Below, piece by piece: positions 1-6,895 of a stretch of 43,376 nt of DNA (the first letter of the stretch is position 1; every line of letters starts with the position of its first letter). The notes under the pieces are model-generated. The model did not search any database and was not told the origin of the DNA. It worked only from the letters and a program-made list of their open reading frames with translations. Made by a program: the position numbers and the translations under genes. This DNA is from Catenovulum sp. 2E275. GTDB taxonomy: Bacteria; Pseudomonadota; Gammaproteobacteria; Enterobacterales; Alteromonadaceae. The stretch is from positions 1 to 43,376 of the forward strand of contig NZ_JAOPFU010000038.1 in the NCBI RefSeq assembly GCF_025515275.1. Direction: 5' to 3'.

Positions 1-105
1 AGAAAAATAGGTAAAAGTAAATATCAAATTAATTATTAAGCAGATTGTGGCTAAACCGGAGCTTTAAAACAGGTTTTTCTACAGTCTCGTTATGTGCACA
101 TGTTA

Positions 106-447
106 ATGCGAATATTTTTAGTTTTATTATTACTTAGCGGTTGTTCAAGCATAGACAATAAAATTGGCTACGGTGTTAGTTTTGAAGTACCAATAAAAGC
201 TTCGTGCTTAATACACGCTATAAAAAAATATGAACCTTTTAGTTCGACTATAATTGTTGATACAGAGTTGAAATTCTATTACTCAGATAACCGAGTGGAA
301 CTAGAATTTTATTCTCACAATTTAACAGCTGGCTATAAGCTAACTATTGACGGTACCTCAAAAGGAAAGAGTTATAAGCAATTTATTCAAGAAGCCGAAG
401 AAACATCGAAAATAGTGGGACAACTCGTTAGTAAAGAATGTTCTTAG
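106..447 (+). CDS. Small lipoprotein of unknown function (integron cassette gene)
   Basis: I do not recognise this protein. A start at the ATG at 106 gives 113 residues beginning with Arg2, a short hydrophobic stretch and the lipobox LLSGC (Cys13), so it should be exported and lipid-anchored. ATG 100 and GTG 94 are in-frame alternatives. No clear ribosome binding site is visible. The mature part is mixed alpha/beta-like with many Lys, Glu and Tyr and has Cys26 and Cys112 (counted from ATG 106) as possible disulphide partners. The gene lies between a G|TT boundary at 89-91 and an attC-like palindrome starting at 454. The 11 bases at 89-99 are the exact reverse complement of 454-464, as expected when a cassette start matches the left end of its own attC. 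This suggests a mobile cassette gene with no inferable function. Confidence 0.65.
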   Translation: MRIFLVLLLLSGCSSIDNKIGYGVSFEVPIKASCLIHAIKKYEPFSSTIIVDTELKFYYSDNRVELEFYSHNLTAGYKLTIDGTSKGKSYKQFIQEAEETSKIVGQLVSKECS

Positions 448-453
448 TCGGTG

Positions 454-557
454 GTGCACATAACAGTGCAATTAAGGGCGGACTAAAAAAGCTTGGCTTA
501 GTTCGTATCTCACTAATTTTAGCCAAGCCTTTTTAGCCGCTTATTGCGGCGTTGAGA
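454..557 (+). repeat. attC-like site 1
   Basis: The left end GTGCACATAAC (454-464) is followed by an imperfect palindrome. The left arm near 465-498 (GCAAT, CTAAAAA, GCTTGGCT) pairs with the right arm near 520-550 (AGCCAAGCC, TTTTTAG, ATTGC), and the site ends in GCGTTGAG at 549-556. The conserved AAC and GTT boxes, the unpaired extra bases between paired arms and the length near 100 bp match integron attC architecture. It directly follows the small lipoprotein gene. No integrase gene lies in the window, so the integron assignment rests on these sites alone. Confidence 0.65.
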
Positions 558-731
558 TTGTAGAATTACTCATATTTGGCATTTTGGGTAGATAATTAAC
601 GTTTTATACGCCAAAAATGGCCTGTCTACGTGAAATCTAGTTAACTTTTCATCTGAAGGGTAGCTAAATTTTAGGTAGGAGCGCACAATTTAATTTTATT
701 TTTACAGACTGGAGTAATTCTTACAGTCTCG
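552..731. mobile_element. 180-bp GTT-bounded non-coding unit with terminal inverted repeats
   Basis: Between attC-like site 1 and the next cassette gene lies a segment without an ORF. Its left end (554-571) and right end (712-730) are inverted repeats that match at 17 positions, with one mismatch and one single-base gap. GTT is present at both edges (551-553 and 731-733). Removing one copy would join the right end of attC 1 directly to TTATACAGC, the expected start of the next cassette. The right end (TACAGTCTCGTTAT, 722-735) recurs identically at 80-93, just before the first cassette gene. It may be a miniature element targeting cassette junctions, or an ORF-less cassette that lost its attC. 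The identification is inference; the repeats are visible directly. Confidence 0.5.
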
Positions 732-748
732 TTATACAGCAAGGACGT

Positions 749-1114
749 ATGGACGAAACATTCAGACAAAATAGTATTAATTTAGTCATTTCTACCTTGG
801 CTATTTTGTGTTCTTATTTCTTAGACCTAGGCGGCGGTCTATTTTGGTTTGGTGGGCTTCTAATAATTCCTGCCATTGCTTTTTTGTTTCAGTTTAAGTT
901 TGCCTGCGGTCCATACTTATTACGCCTCAGTATCGCAATCTTGCCTTGGTTAGTTCTGTGCATTATTGGTTTGCTTTGGGCATCAAAAACGGAGCATGAT
1001 GGTCAACGAACCATGAATATGTTCTTTTTTGAAATGCCACTGTACTCTGTTGCAGCGGGGAGCGTTTTAGTGACCATATGGTTTCTCATTCAAAAAGCGA
1101 GAACACCAAGTTAG
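749..1114 (+). CDS. Four-helix membrane protein of unknown function (integron cassette gene)
   Basis: This 121-residue protein has about four hydrophobic segments (roughly residues 10-28, 30-50, 56-78 and 95-115) separated by short loops, so an inner-membrane location is likely. I do not recognise the family. The start ATG at 749 has AAGGA (741-745) only three bases upstream, all within 20 bases of a G|TT boundary at 731. GTTATACAGCAA (731-742) is the perfect 12-base reverse complement of 1115-1126 just after the stop codon, the expected relation between a cassette start and its own attC. The tight packing and paired ends point to a gene cassette. No partner gene is adjacent. Confidence 0.65.
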   Translation: MDETFRQNSINLVISTLAILCSYFLDLGGGLFWFGGLLIIPAIAFLFQFKFACGPYLLRLSIAILPWLVLCIIGLLWASKTEHDGQRTMNMFFFEMPLYSVAAGSVLVTIWFLIQKARTPS

Positions 1115-1220
1115 TTGCTGTATAACAAACCAAGTAAGCGGGACAATAACCACGTGGGCTCCCGTCACTTCGTTCCGTATTTTAGCCCACGTATTATTGC
1201 CCTTTCTTGGGGCGTTGAAC
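1115..1220 (+). repeat. attC-like site 2
   Basis: The left end TTGCTGTATAAC (1115-1126) opens an imperfect palindrome. CCAAG, GGG, CAAT and ACGTGGGCT on the left pair with AGCCCACGT, ATTG, CCC and CTTGG on the right, ending in GGGGCGTTGAAC. The last seven bases, GTTGAAC (1214-1220), fit the integron core site GTTRRRY exactly. The inner stem, ACGTGGGCT/AGCCCACGT near 1152-1193, is nine perfect base pairs. The site follows the membrane protein gene and resembles site 1 in layout and terminal box. Confidence 0.7.
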
Positions 1221-1501
1221 TTGTTTTTCTGTATTTAAGTTTAGTCGGCTAACTGGCTTTAGCTGACGTATATATCCTAGAGCTCAACTTCCGCTTCTGG
1301 CACAATTTTGACAAAGCCACCAAACATGGTTGTTAATCTCTATTAACACTCATGGTGAGTGACGTTCCAAAAGCTACTGACAGATTCACTACGTTTATCA
1401 ACACTGATTAGTGGCATATTACAAAATTTTAATTTATAGCTTTTAGGTCGTGGCCTATTTAACTTGACTACTACAGGTATAAATTGCTGGGCGAATAATC
1501 A
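1221..1501. other. Intergenic stretch after the cassette array
   Basis: No complete gene is visible. On the minus strand, 1277-1327 could encode a 16-residue tail (M-FGGFVKIVPEAEVEL then stop), and a second short open stretch precedes it in another frame. Both look like remnants of a decayed gene, but I cannot name it. The sequence directly after attC-like site 2 starts GTTGAACTTGT, which resembles the start of the 180-bp unit (GTTGAGATTGT). No matching right end was found before 1500. Confidence 0.4.
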
Positions 1502-2380
1502 TTAATTGCAAAAGTTGCTGTTATATTGATAGACAGATTGAGTCTTTGTCGTTGAACCTAATTCATTCCAACTATCTAATGTCAACAAGCTATCAAAAGC
1601 GGCTTTTGCTCTTTTTACGACTTTTTGTGTGTAATCGGCTGATGGATCTTCATATTTAAACGAGGCTTCAGCAATAAATGGGCTTTGACTGCCTGATGGT
1701 GAGCTGGTGTACCATAACGTGATACTAACCTCGGCATCAATAGAACCTAAATCAATCTCTGCACCTTTATAGACTCGTTCGTGGATAGTTAGGTTACCGA
1801 CTAAATCCAAAGCTAAGTTATCGTTGAAACCATAATCGTTTTCAAAACCTGGATAGTGAGTGTTGATGTCTTTAAAATCGTTAATGGTTCTGGTGTTTGG
1901 TGCTTTGGTTGAGTGTCCATATACAATTTTGTAACCAGCGCTATTGATCCCCCAATCGGCTTCTAATTTAGTTTCGGCACCACTGGTTGCTGAAGATAAA
2001 TCCTCAAAATCTGAGATATATCTATCTTGGCTACGGAATTTAAGGGTGACTTCAGAGTTCCCATTTTCGATGCGCTCACGAAACACATAACCCAAGGCGT
2101 TAAGTTGGCAGCTACCTGAAGTGTCGAAAAACTTAACGGTACGAACTTTATCAAGCGACAAAGAGCCTGTAACATCACGGGAGATAGCCGCTTCTACCAC
2201 AGTTTCAAACGCACTGAAATAATTAGCAACCTTGGTGGATTCTGTGTTGTAAGTGAATAATGTCGGGTCTAATAATCTTTTATATTCACGTGATGTTACA
2301 TCAGGATTTGCCATTGCTAGCTCACAAAACATAGTTGTAGCAATACATGCGATACCAGTAAATAAATGCTTATTACGCAT
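1502..2380 (-). CDS. Exported protein of unknown function
   Basis: I do not recognise this protein of about 292 residues. It begins with a typical signal peptide (positive start, hydrophobic core, predicted cleavage after AMA near residue 25), so it is probably periplasmic or secreted. The mature part is rich in Asp, Ser, Thr and aromatic residues, has a few Cys including a CN pair at the very end, and looks beta-rich. ATG 2380 is preferred because AAGGA lies eight bases upstream; the in-frame ATG at 2386 leaves a spacing of only two. A terminator-like hairpin separates it from the phytase-like gene upstream on the same strand, so the two are probably separate transcription units. Confidence 0.6.
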   Translation of the reverse strand: MRNKHLFTGIACIATTMFCELAMANPDVTSREYKRLLDPTLFTYNTESTKVANYFSAFETVVEAAISRDVTGSLSLDKVRTVKFFDTSGSCQLNALGYVFRERIENGNSEVTLKFRSQDRYISDFEDLSSATSGAETKLEADWGINSAGYKIVYGHSTKAPNTRTINDFKDINTHYPGFENDYGFNDNLALDLVGNLTIHERVYKGAEIDLGSIDAEVSITLWYTSSPSGSQSPFIAEASFKYEDPSADYTQKVVKRAKAAFDSLLTLDSWNELGSTTKTQSVYQYNSNFCN

Positions 2381-2424
2381 AGTCATCGTCCTTATACATT
2401 AAATTAAGTGGATTATGAGTAGGT

Positions 2425-2451
2425 AAAAAAGAGCCGACATTAAGTCAGCTC
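2425..2451 (-). terminator. Rho-independent terminator of the phytase-like gene
   Basis: Read on the minus strand, an eight-base-pair stem (GAGCTGAC with GTCGGCTC, one G-T pair) and a five-base loop are followed by six T residues. It lies about 30 bases downstream of the phytase-like stop codon. Confidence 0.75.
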
Positions 2452-2479
2452 AGGTTTGATCTCTTATTAAGATTACAGC

Positions 2480-4111
2480 TTAGTTAGCTGATAAATCTAA
2501 ACCAGCAACGATATATAACGTATTGCCGTCAACAACCGTGTTGTTGCTGTCTAGGTATTTTTGACCTAATGGACCACCACTTGTTGCTTCTGACCAAGTT
2601 GCGAAATCGTCGTCGTTAAGTACGCCTAAACGGTGTTCATCAATTACCCACAAGCCTTCCATTTTGTCATGCGGGTATGAAACTTCGTTCACCATATCAA
2701 CTACTAAACTTAGTTTTTCAGCTGGAACAATACCGTTGTTTGAAAGGGTATTCCAACCCGTATCATAATCTGCTGCGTTATTGACAACTTGCTCTAACGT
2801 TTCGCCTGCAATGGTTAAACCTAGCGCGTCGTCTTGTGCAATGTCGCCAGCTGCCGCAATACCTTCAAGGTTTGTTGCATTGCTGATATCAATTTTATAG
2901 ACGTATTTCTGAGCAGTGTCGCCGCCTTTGTTGTAGAACGCGCCATCACGCTCTAATACTAAGAACTGAGTTGCACTTAGTGCTTTAATCGCAGAGTTAG
3001 AGTTCGAACCTTTATCTTGTCGGTAAAGATATTGCGCAATGGCTCCAGTTTCTAGGTTAACCGTAACGATACGAGTTAAGTCAGTGCGGTTTTTACTAGG
3101 GTTATCTAAGCTAGATTGCATAATACCAACTAAGGTTTTTTCATCAGGTGTAATCGTTAAACCTTCCATTCCACGGTTAGCCCAACGGTTACCAAATTCA
3201 GCTGGTAAGTCATAAAGATTACGGTCATCTGCCGCAAATGGGTTGATGCGCTCTAACTCAACGCCTTCCGCACTGTAATGAACCATGTGTGGGCCGTATT
3301 CGTCACTTACCCAGAAAGTACCATCGCTAAGTGCAGCTAAACCCTCAGAATCTAAACCATAGTCATCAAATACTGCTGGGTTAGTCGTTGCATCATATGG
3401 TTGAGTCATATCTTGGCGAATAACTTCACCGTTAGTGTTATAAGGTACTTCGCCAGTGCCACCTAATGCAGATGAATTAGGTAAACCGCTGATTGCATTG
3501 CCATCACGGTCTTTTAATAAAATATCTTTAATTTTAGCAATAGAACCGTTGGCTTGGATTTCGAATAAACCGATGCGAGGTGTGTAATCTGGTGTTGGGA
3601 ACTTTTTACCATTACCGTAAGGTGCACCTTCTTGAGTGGTACGGTAGTTCGCATTTGGACCACGGTCAGTCAATGCGTAAAATTGCATTGGGTTAGTTGG
3701 ATGGCCATCCATATCTGAACCATAACCACCATTACGTACTTCAAACGTTGAACCAGTGTAATACACGTTGTTTAGATCGTTACGCATAACTGAATAGGGT
3801 AAACGAACGCCGCTTGTACCGAATGTATCAGGATTACATGCATATGAAGTGCTAGTGATTTCGCTCGCTTCTAAAGTTGCATTAGCATCTTGATCTAAAC
3901 CAGAATCGATTTGTACACCACCTAACCAGCAATGCTCATTACCTGTACTCAACTGAGTTTGTACAAGTAAGCTATTTAAGCCATTGTTACCAGCTGCGCC
4001 ATCTACACCGTTAGTACCATTGGTGCCGTTTGCTCCGTCTTTACCATCATTACACGCACTTAGTAGTAAAGCTGTCGTAACGGCTAGTAGAGAAAAGTTA
4101 AATTTTTTCAC
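2480..4111 (-). CDS. Phytase-like (esterase-like) lipoprotein with collagen-like linker
   Basis: The start is GTG 4111 with AGAGG upstream. The N-terminus is a lipoprotein signal (lipobox LLSAC, Cys20), then about eight collagen-like Gly-X-X triplets (residues 24-47), then a short Cys-containing segment (about 55-95: HCWLGG, SGLD, SYAC) of the kind seen in Gly-rich-linker lipoproteins. From about residue 100 the sequence matches the esterase-like-activity-of-phytase family (PF13449 type): an FYALTDRGPN motif, DSEGLAAL, WVSDEYGPH, NRGMEGLTI and a C-terminal DKMEGLW motif, as expected of a beta-propeller. It probably acts on the cell surface or in the periplasm on a phosphorylated or ester substrate; the true substrate is not evident. 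No transporter or phosphatase partner is adjacent. Confidence 0.8.
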   Translation of the reverse strand: MKKFNFSLLAVTTALLLSACNDGKDGANGTNGTNGVDGAAGNNGLNSLLVQTQLSTGNEHCWLGGVQIDSGLDQDANATLEASEITSTSYACNPDTFGTSGVRLPYSVMRNDLNNVYYTGSTFEVRNGGYGSDMDGHPTNPMQFYALTDRGPNANYRTTQEGAPYGNGKKFPTPDYTPRIGLFEIQANGSIAKIKDILLKDRDGNAISGLPNSSALGGTGEVPYNTNGEVIRQDMTQPYDATTNPAVFDDYGLDSEGLAALSDGTFWVSDEYGPHMVHYSAEGVELERINPFAADDRNLYDLPAEFGNRWANRGMEGLTITPDEKTLVGIMQSSLDNPSKNRTDLTRIVTVNLETGAIAQYLYRQDKGSNSNSAIKALSATQFLVLERDGAFYNKGGDTAQKYVYKIDISNATNLEGIAAAGDIAQDDALGLTIAGETLEQVVNNAADYDTGWNTLSNNGIVPAEKLSLVVDMVNEVSYPHDKMEGLWVIDEHRLGVLNDDDFATWSEATSGGPLGQKYLDSNNTVVDGNTLYIVAGLDLSAN

Positions 4112-4468
4112 GGTATAAACCTCTTTTTTATAATGTTTTTTAATGAAAGCGTTTTAAAGGTAACCAACATAGCGAGACTTAATTTTATTTTGATATGCTT
4201 TTTGTGAATTTTTTATGTGAAAAATATTAAACGAGAGGGGAGTGAACATTACATACTTTTAATATGCCGAATTTGTTAGTTAAGAATATTCAACCGAAGA
4301 TGCATGATTTCATCAAAAGATAAAAGCATTTAAACAAGGTATTGAACACAGGTAAATATTTAGCCTCCTGATTAGAGGTATTAAATATCAATCATGAGCA
4401 AAATTAAGTCAATTGAATTGAATCTGCAAAAATCTAACATTGAAATTCTGTTATCCGTTCGTTACGGT
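4112..4468. other. Intergenic region upstream of the phytase-like gene
   Basis: AT-rich and without an ORF. It must contain the minus-strand promoter of the phytase-like gene, but I could not identify a confident -35/-10 pair or a Pho-box. Nothing else is recognisable up to the IS remnant. Confidence 0.4.
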
Positions 4469-4841
4469 GACCCTGTAACAGATTCTGTGTAACTGCCATT
4501 TAGTTTATATGTCTTTCGAGGCGTTCCTCGAATTCGATAATAAATCGACTCATCGCCTGACGCTAGTTTTGAATGGGCATAGTCCATTTTTTTACTGGCA
4601 TTCTTGATACCAAGGTAAACCATCTTTTTAGCTAAATCATCGCTGGGGAAGATTTTTCGCTTCTTTATAGCCTTGCGGGTAACGCTGTTAAGTGACTCAA
4701 TGGCATTCAGGCGTTTTTATTCCTCTGTCCGCTTCCTTTGCGAAAGCTTAAAGTTCTTTTTTGTTCATTTGTATCTGCCTATCCTTAACTCTCAATAGGG
4801 TACGTTGTGATAGGCAGTTACACAAAATTAGTTACAGACTC
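4469..4841 (-). mobile_element. Internally deleted IS256-family element
   Basis: The ends are inverted repeats: 4469-4497 shares CTGTAAC, ATT and TGTGTAACTGCC with the reverse complement of about 4813-4841. Inside, the minus strand holds the start of an IS256/Mutator-type transposase fused to its end, with roughly 300 central codons (including the catalytic core) missing. At 373 bp with both ends present it is a non-autonomous, MITE-like derivative. No target-site duplication is apparent in the flanks. Confidence 0.8.
4500..4768 (-). pseudogene. IS256-family transposase remnant
   Basis: Reading from the ATG at 4768: MNKKEL, a stop codon, then AFAKEADRGIKTPE, which resembles the N-terminus of IS256-type transposases. 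This runs directly, after a frame change, into NAIESLNS...RKIFPSDDLAKK...VYLGIKNASKK, a C-terminal hallmark region of the family. A further frameshift and a Trp-to-stop change interrupt the final KKWTMPIQN / FIIEFEERL portion. It is non-functional: an internal deletion, at least two frame changes and two stops. Confidence 0.8.
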
Positions 4842-5105
4842 GCTTTTTTGTTGTGGTGTAATACTCATCGAATAACTCATACGAGCTATCCGTTAATCGC
4901 TCAAACCAACCAGATGTCTCCTTAGGATCGCATATCTGACCTGAGTAAAGTTTTTACTAAGGTTCCCAAAGTGGCATAGTTATGAAATTTAGTCGAGAGT
5001 ATTTTCGTCCGCTCTTGCTTGAGTTTAAATGAGCAGAAGCGGGAGTTTGATCGTCGGTAAATGGCACCTTGGCGACAGCCTAGTTTGATTAATTCCTCTC
5101 TGTTT
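4842..5105 (-). pseudogene. Unidentified coding relic
   Basis: The minus strand has an open stretch (about 4931-5104) reading EELIKLGCRQGAIYRRSN and onward with coding-like composition. It stops, and a second stretch in another frame (about 4842-4935) contains DPKETSGWFERLTD and SYELFDEYY. The two could be halves of a frameshifted gene cut by the neighbouring IS remnant. I do not recognise the family, and no start codon or ribosome binding site is convincing. Confidence 0.3.
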
Positions 5106-5146
5106 ATTTACCTAAAAGCTACTTTTAGTGTGATTATCCTCTCAGG

Positions 5147-5455
5147 TTAATTAATCGGATAAGCCTGAGTGGTGATATTAACTAAGCGCATATCCTGAAG
5201 CTGCATAAAGCCTAAGCTTGAATCTTCGCCATTGCCGCTAAATTCAATTTCAAATTCACTTTGCCATTCAATCAGCTTTTTTTTGAATAGTTTTATTTTG
5301 GTTTGTTTACGGGCAAGCGAAATAAACTGCAAATTATTTTGTTCGCAATAATTATTCGCATAAGCCAGCGCAGCTTCAGTTTGTTTACGGAGTTGCCAAA
5401 ACTGAAACCCGACTAAAAATAGCCCAATTAAAATAACAATATCAATGAGCTGCAT
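5147..5455 (-). CDS. DUF3301 family small membrane-anchored protein
   Basis: A 102-residue protein with an N-terminal transmembrane helix (residues 1-20), an FQFWQLR motif directly after it, then ALAYANNYCEQNNLQF and a beta-rich soluble C-terminal part, which is the DUF3301 pattern. The role is unknown. ATG 5455 is preferred over ATG 5470 because AGG (5463-5465) sits at good distance. The start overlaps the end of the DUF3549 gene, so the two are translationally coupled. The pair lies opposite yqcC-truC, an arrangement seen in Vibrio- and Alteromonas-type genomes. Confidence 0.75.
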   Translation of the reverse strand: MQLIDIVILIGLFLVGFQFWQLRKQTEAALAYANNYCEQNNLQFISLARKQTKIKLFKKKLIEWQSEFEIEFSGNGEDSSLGFMQLQDMRLVNITTQAYPIN

Positions 5456-6473
5456 TATATTTACCTGCAACCATTTTACTTAATGCTTCACGGGTTTTGG
5501 GGAGTGCATTTGGGTTTTGCAGCAATGCAAAAATACAGCGGCGAATATTTGGAATGGCGACTAAATCGGTAAACAAAGCTTCAAATAAACCATCAGTCGG
5601 GTAAGCTGCGATTTTTTCAAGATACAGGCTTAATAATAATGGATCGCCCAATGCGGCAAAACAGCGGGCGCTAATCACTGCCAATAAATCTGCATCCAAT
5701 GTTTGTTCTTGGCTCAGTAGCTCAGTTAAGTATTGATTAAATTCTGCGTCATCAGAAAATCCAGCTAAGCAGCGTAATAAAGTGACTTGCTCGGTTTTAT
5801 CCAAATCTTTATTTTGAAGCTGTCGCACAATTCGTCGGTATGCTGCGCGGCTTAACTGTTCATGTTCAATTAAACTGGCTAACTCGGTTTTCATCTCAGC
5901 CGGAAATTCAAAAAAGCCATCGTCAAATAGCTGATTAACTTTCGGATCGTTTAATCTTACTAATAAGTCTGCCCAACCCTGAATTGCAAGGTTTTGCCAG
6001 TTATCCCAGTTTTGATGCGATAAATAACTAATGCAGTCGGCTAAATATTTTGATGGTGGAAGTTTTAATTTTTGTTTTAATTTGGCATTAACGACTGCTA
6101 GTTTTTTTGCATCCGGCGCTTTTATATACGGATTATCCGGCAGTTTATCTTCACTGCCTTGGGTTATTTGACCGCCCATTGCTTCTTGAATAATCGCTAC
6201 AAAATGATTTCGAGATGCCAGAATAACCTGACTTTCTTCATTTAGCGGTAAGTTCATAAACCAGATATAAGGATTATTGGTTTGCCCTAAAGGCCAATAA
6301 ACCAGTGCAAATCTGGCCGTTTTTTGAATTGGATACGGGTAGGGAATTTGAGTATTTTCAAACTGTTCAAACTCGGTTTTTGAAATTTCGGTGACCCGGC
6401 GACCAATATCGTAAATGCAATAATCGCAGCCAGCAGCTTGAACCAGTTGATATAAAGTTGAAATAGTATCCAT
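5442..6473 (-). CDS. DUF3549 family protein
   Basis: A 343-residue soluble protein without a signal peptide. It starts MDTISTLYQLVQAAG with YDIGRRV, then FARLVYW-like (FALVYWPLGQ) and WFMNLPL segments typical of the DUF3549 family of marine gammaproteobacteria. The C-terminal two-thirds is alpha-helical and repeat-like, reminiscent of HEAT-type repeats. No catalytic motif is visible and no function is known to me. It overlaps the DUF3301 start by 14 bases and is divergent from yqcC across 87 bases. Confidence 0.75.
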   Translation of the reverse strand: MDTISTLYQLVQAAGCDYCIYDIGRRVTEISKTEFEQFENTQIPYPYPIQKTARFALVYWPLGQTNNPYIWFMNLPLNEESQVILASRNHFVAIIQEAMGGQITQGSEDKLPDNPYIKAPDAKKLAVVNAKLKQKLKLPPSKYLADCISYLSHQNWDNWQNLAIQGWADLLVRLNDPKVNQLFDDGFFEFPAEMKTELASLIEHEQLSRAAYRRIVRQLQNKDLDKTEQVTLLRCLAGFSDDAEFNQYLTELLSQEQTLDADLLAVISARCFAALGDPLLLSLYLEKIAAYPTDGLFEALFTDLVAIPNIRRCIFALLQNPNALPKTREALSKMVAGKYNAAH

Positions 6474-6527
6474 AACAAAATTCAGTAAAACATAAATAAT
6501 TACATTATATCAGAAGCTGACTCAGGC

Positions 6528-6533
6528 TATAAT
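6528..6533 (+). promoter_or_regulatory. Probable -10 box for yqcC-truC-flavodoxin
   Basis: A perfect TATAAT lies 27 bases before the yqcC start. The best -35 at proper spacing (6505-6510) is weak, so the call rests mainly on the -10 box and position. Confidence 0.4.
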
Positions 6534-6560
6534 AGCCATTTTGCCTAAAAGCTTTAAATT

Positions 6561-6881
6561 ATGACCCAAAATCAACATCTGGATATGCTATTAACCGAAC
6601 TGGAACAAGCACTTAAACAAGTTAATTTATGGCAGCAAACCCGCCCGAGTGCACAAGCTTTAGCCAGCACTCAACCTTTTTGTATTGATACATTAAGCTT
6701 TGAGCAATGGCTACAGTTTATCTTTATTGAAAAAATGCGTATTTTACTGCAAACCAAGCAAGCCTTACCGACTACATTGGCGCTGTTGCCACTGGCAGAA
6801 GAGGTTTATAAAAATAGCCAGTTTGATAAACAGATTTTATTAAACGTGATTGTAAAAATAGATAACGTGTTTGCACCTTAA
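6561..6881 (+). CDS. yqcC: YqcC family protein
   Basis: A 106-residue all-helical protein of the YqcC family (DUF446), with the family's LWQ...PS, QPFCIDTL and F.QWLQFIFI segments. No enzymatic motif is visible and the biochemical role is unknown. The gene order yqcC-truC-flavodoxin is the same as in enterobacteria and Vibrio, which supports the call. It is separated from truC by 14 bases and is probably the first gene of this operon. Confidence 0.85.
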   Translation: MTQNQHLDMLLTELEQALKQVNLWQQTRPSAQALASTQPFCIDTLSFEQWLQFIFIEKMRILLQTKQALPTTLALLPLAEEVYKNSQFDKQILLNVIVKIDNVFAP

Positions 6882-6895
6882 ATCCAAGAGTAAAG

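Noticed and set aside
551-735. Group IIC-attC intron inserted at the attC junction
   Set aside because: The segment is only 180 bp, has terminal inverted repeats and shows no domain V-like or reverse transcriptase sequence.
3970-4060. Short tandem DNA repeats that could be mistaken for a repeat array
   Set aside because: They encode the Gly-X-X triplets of the phytase-like lipoprotein and are in frame; no CRISPR-like repeat/spacer pattern exists.
4112-4260. Pho-box for PhoB control of the phytase-like gene
   Set aside because: No pair of CTGTCAT-like half-sites at 11-base spacing was found.
4461-4849. Target-site duplication around the IS256-family remnant
   Set aside because: The 8 bases on each side (gttacggt and gctttttt) do not match.
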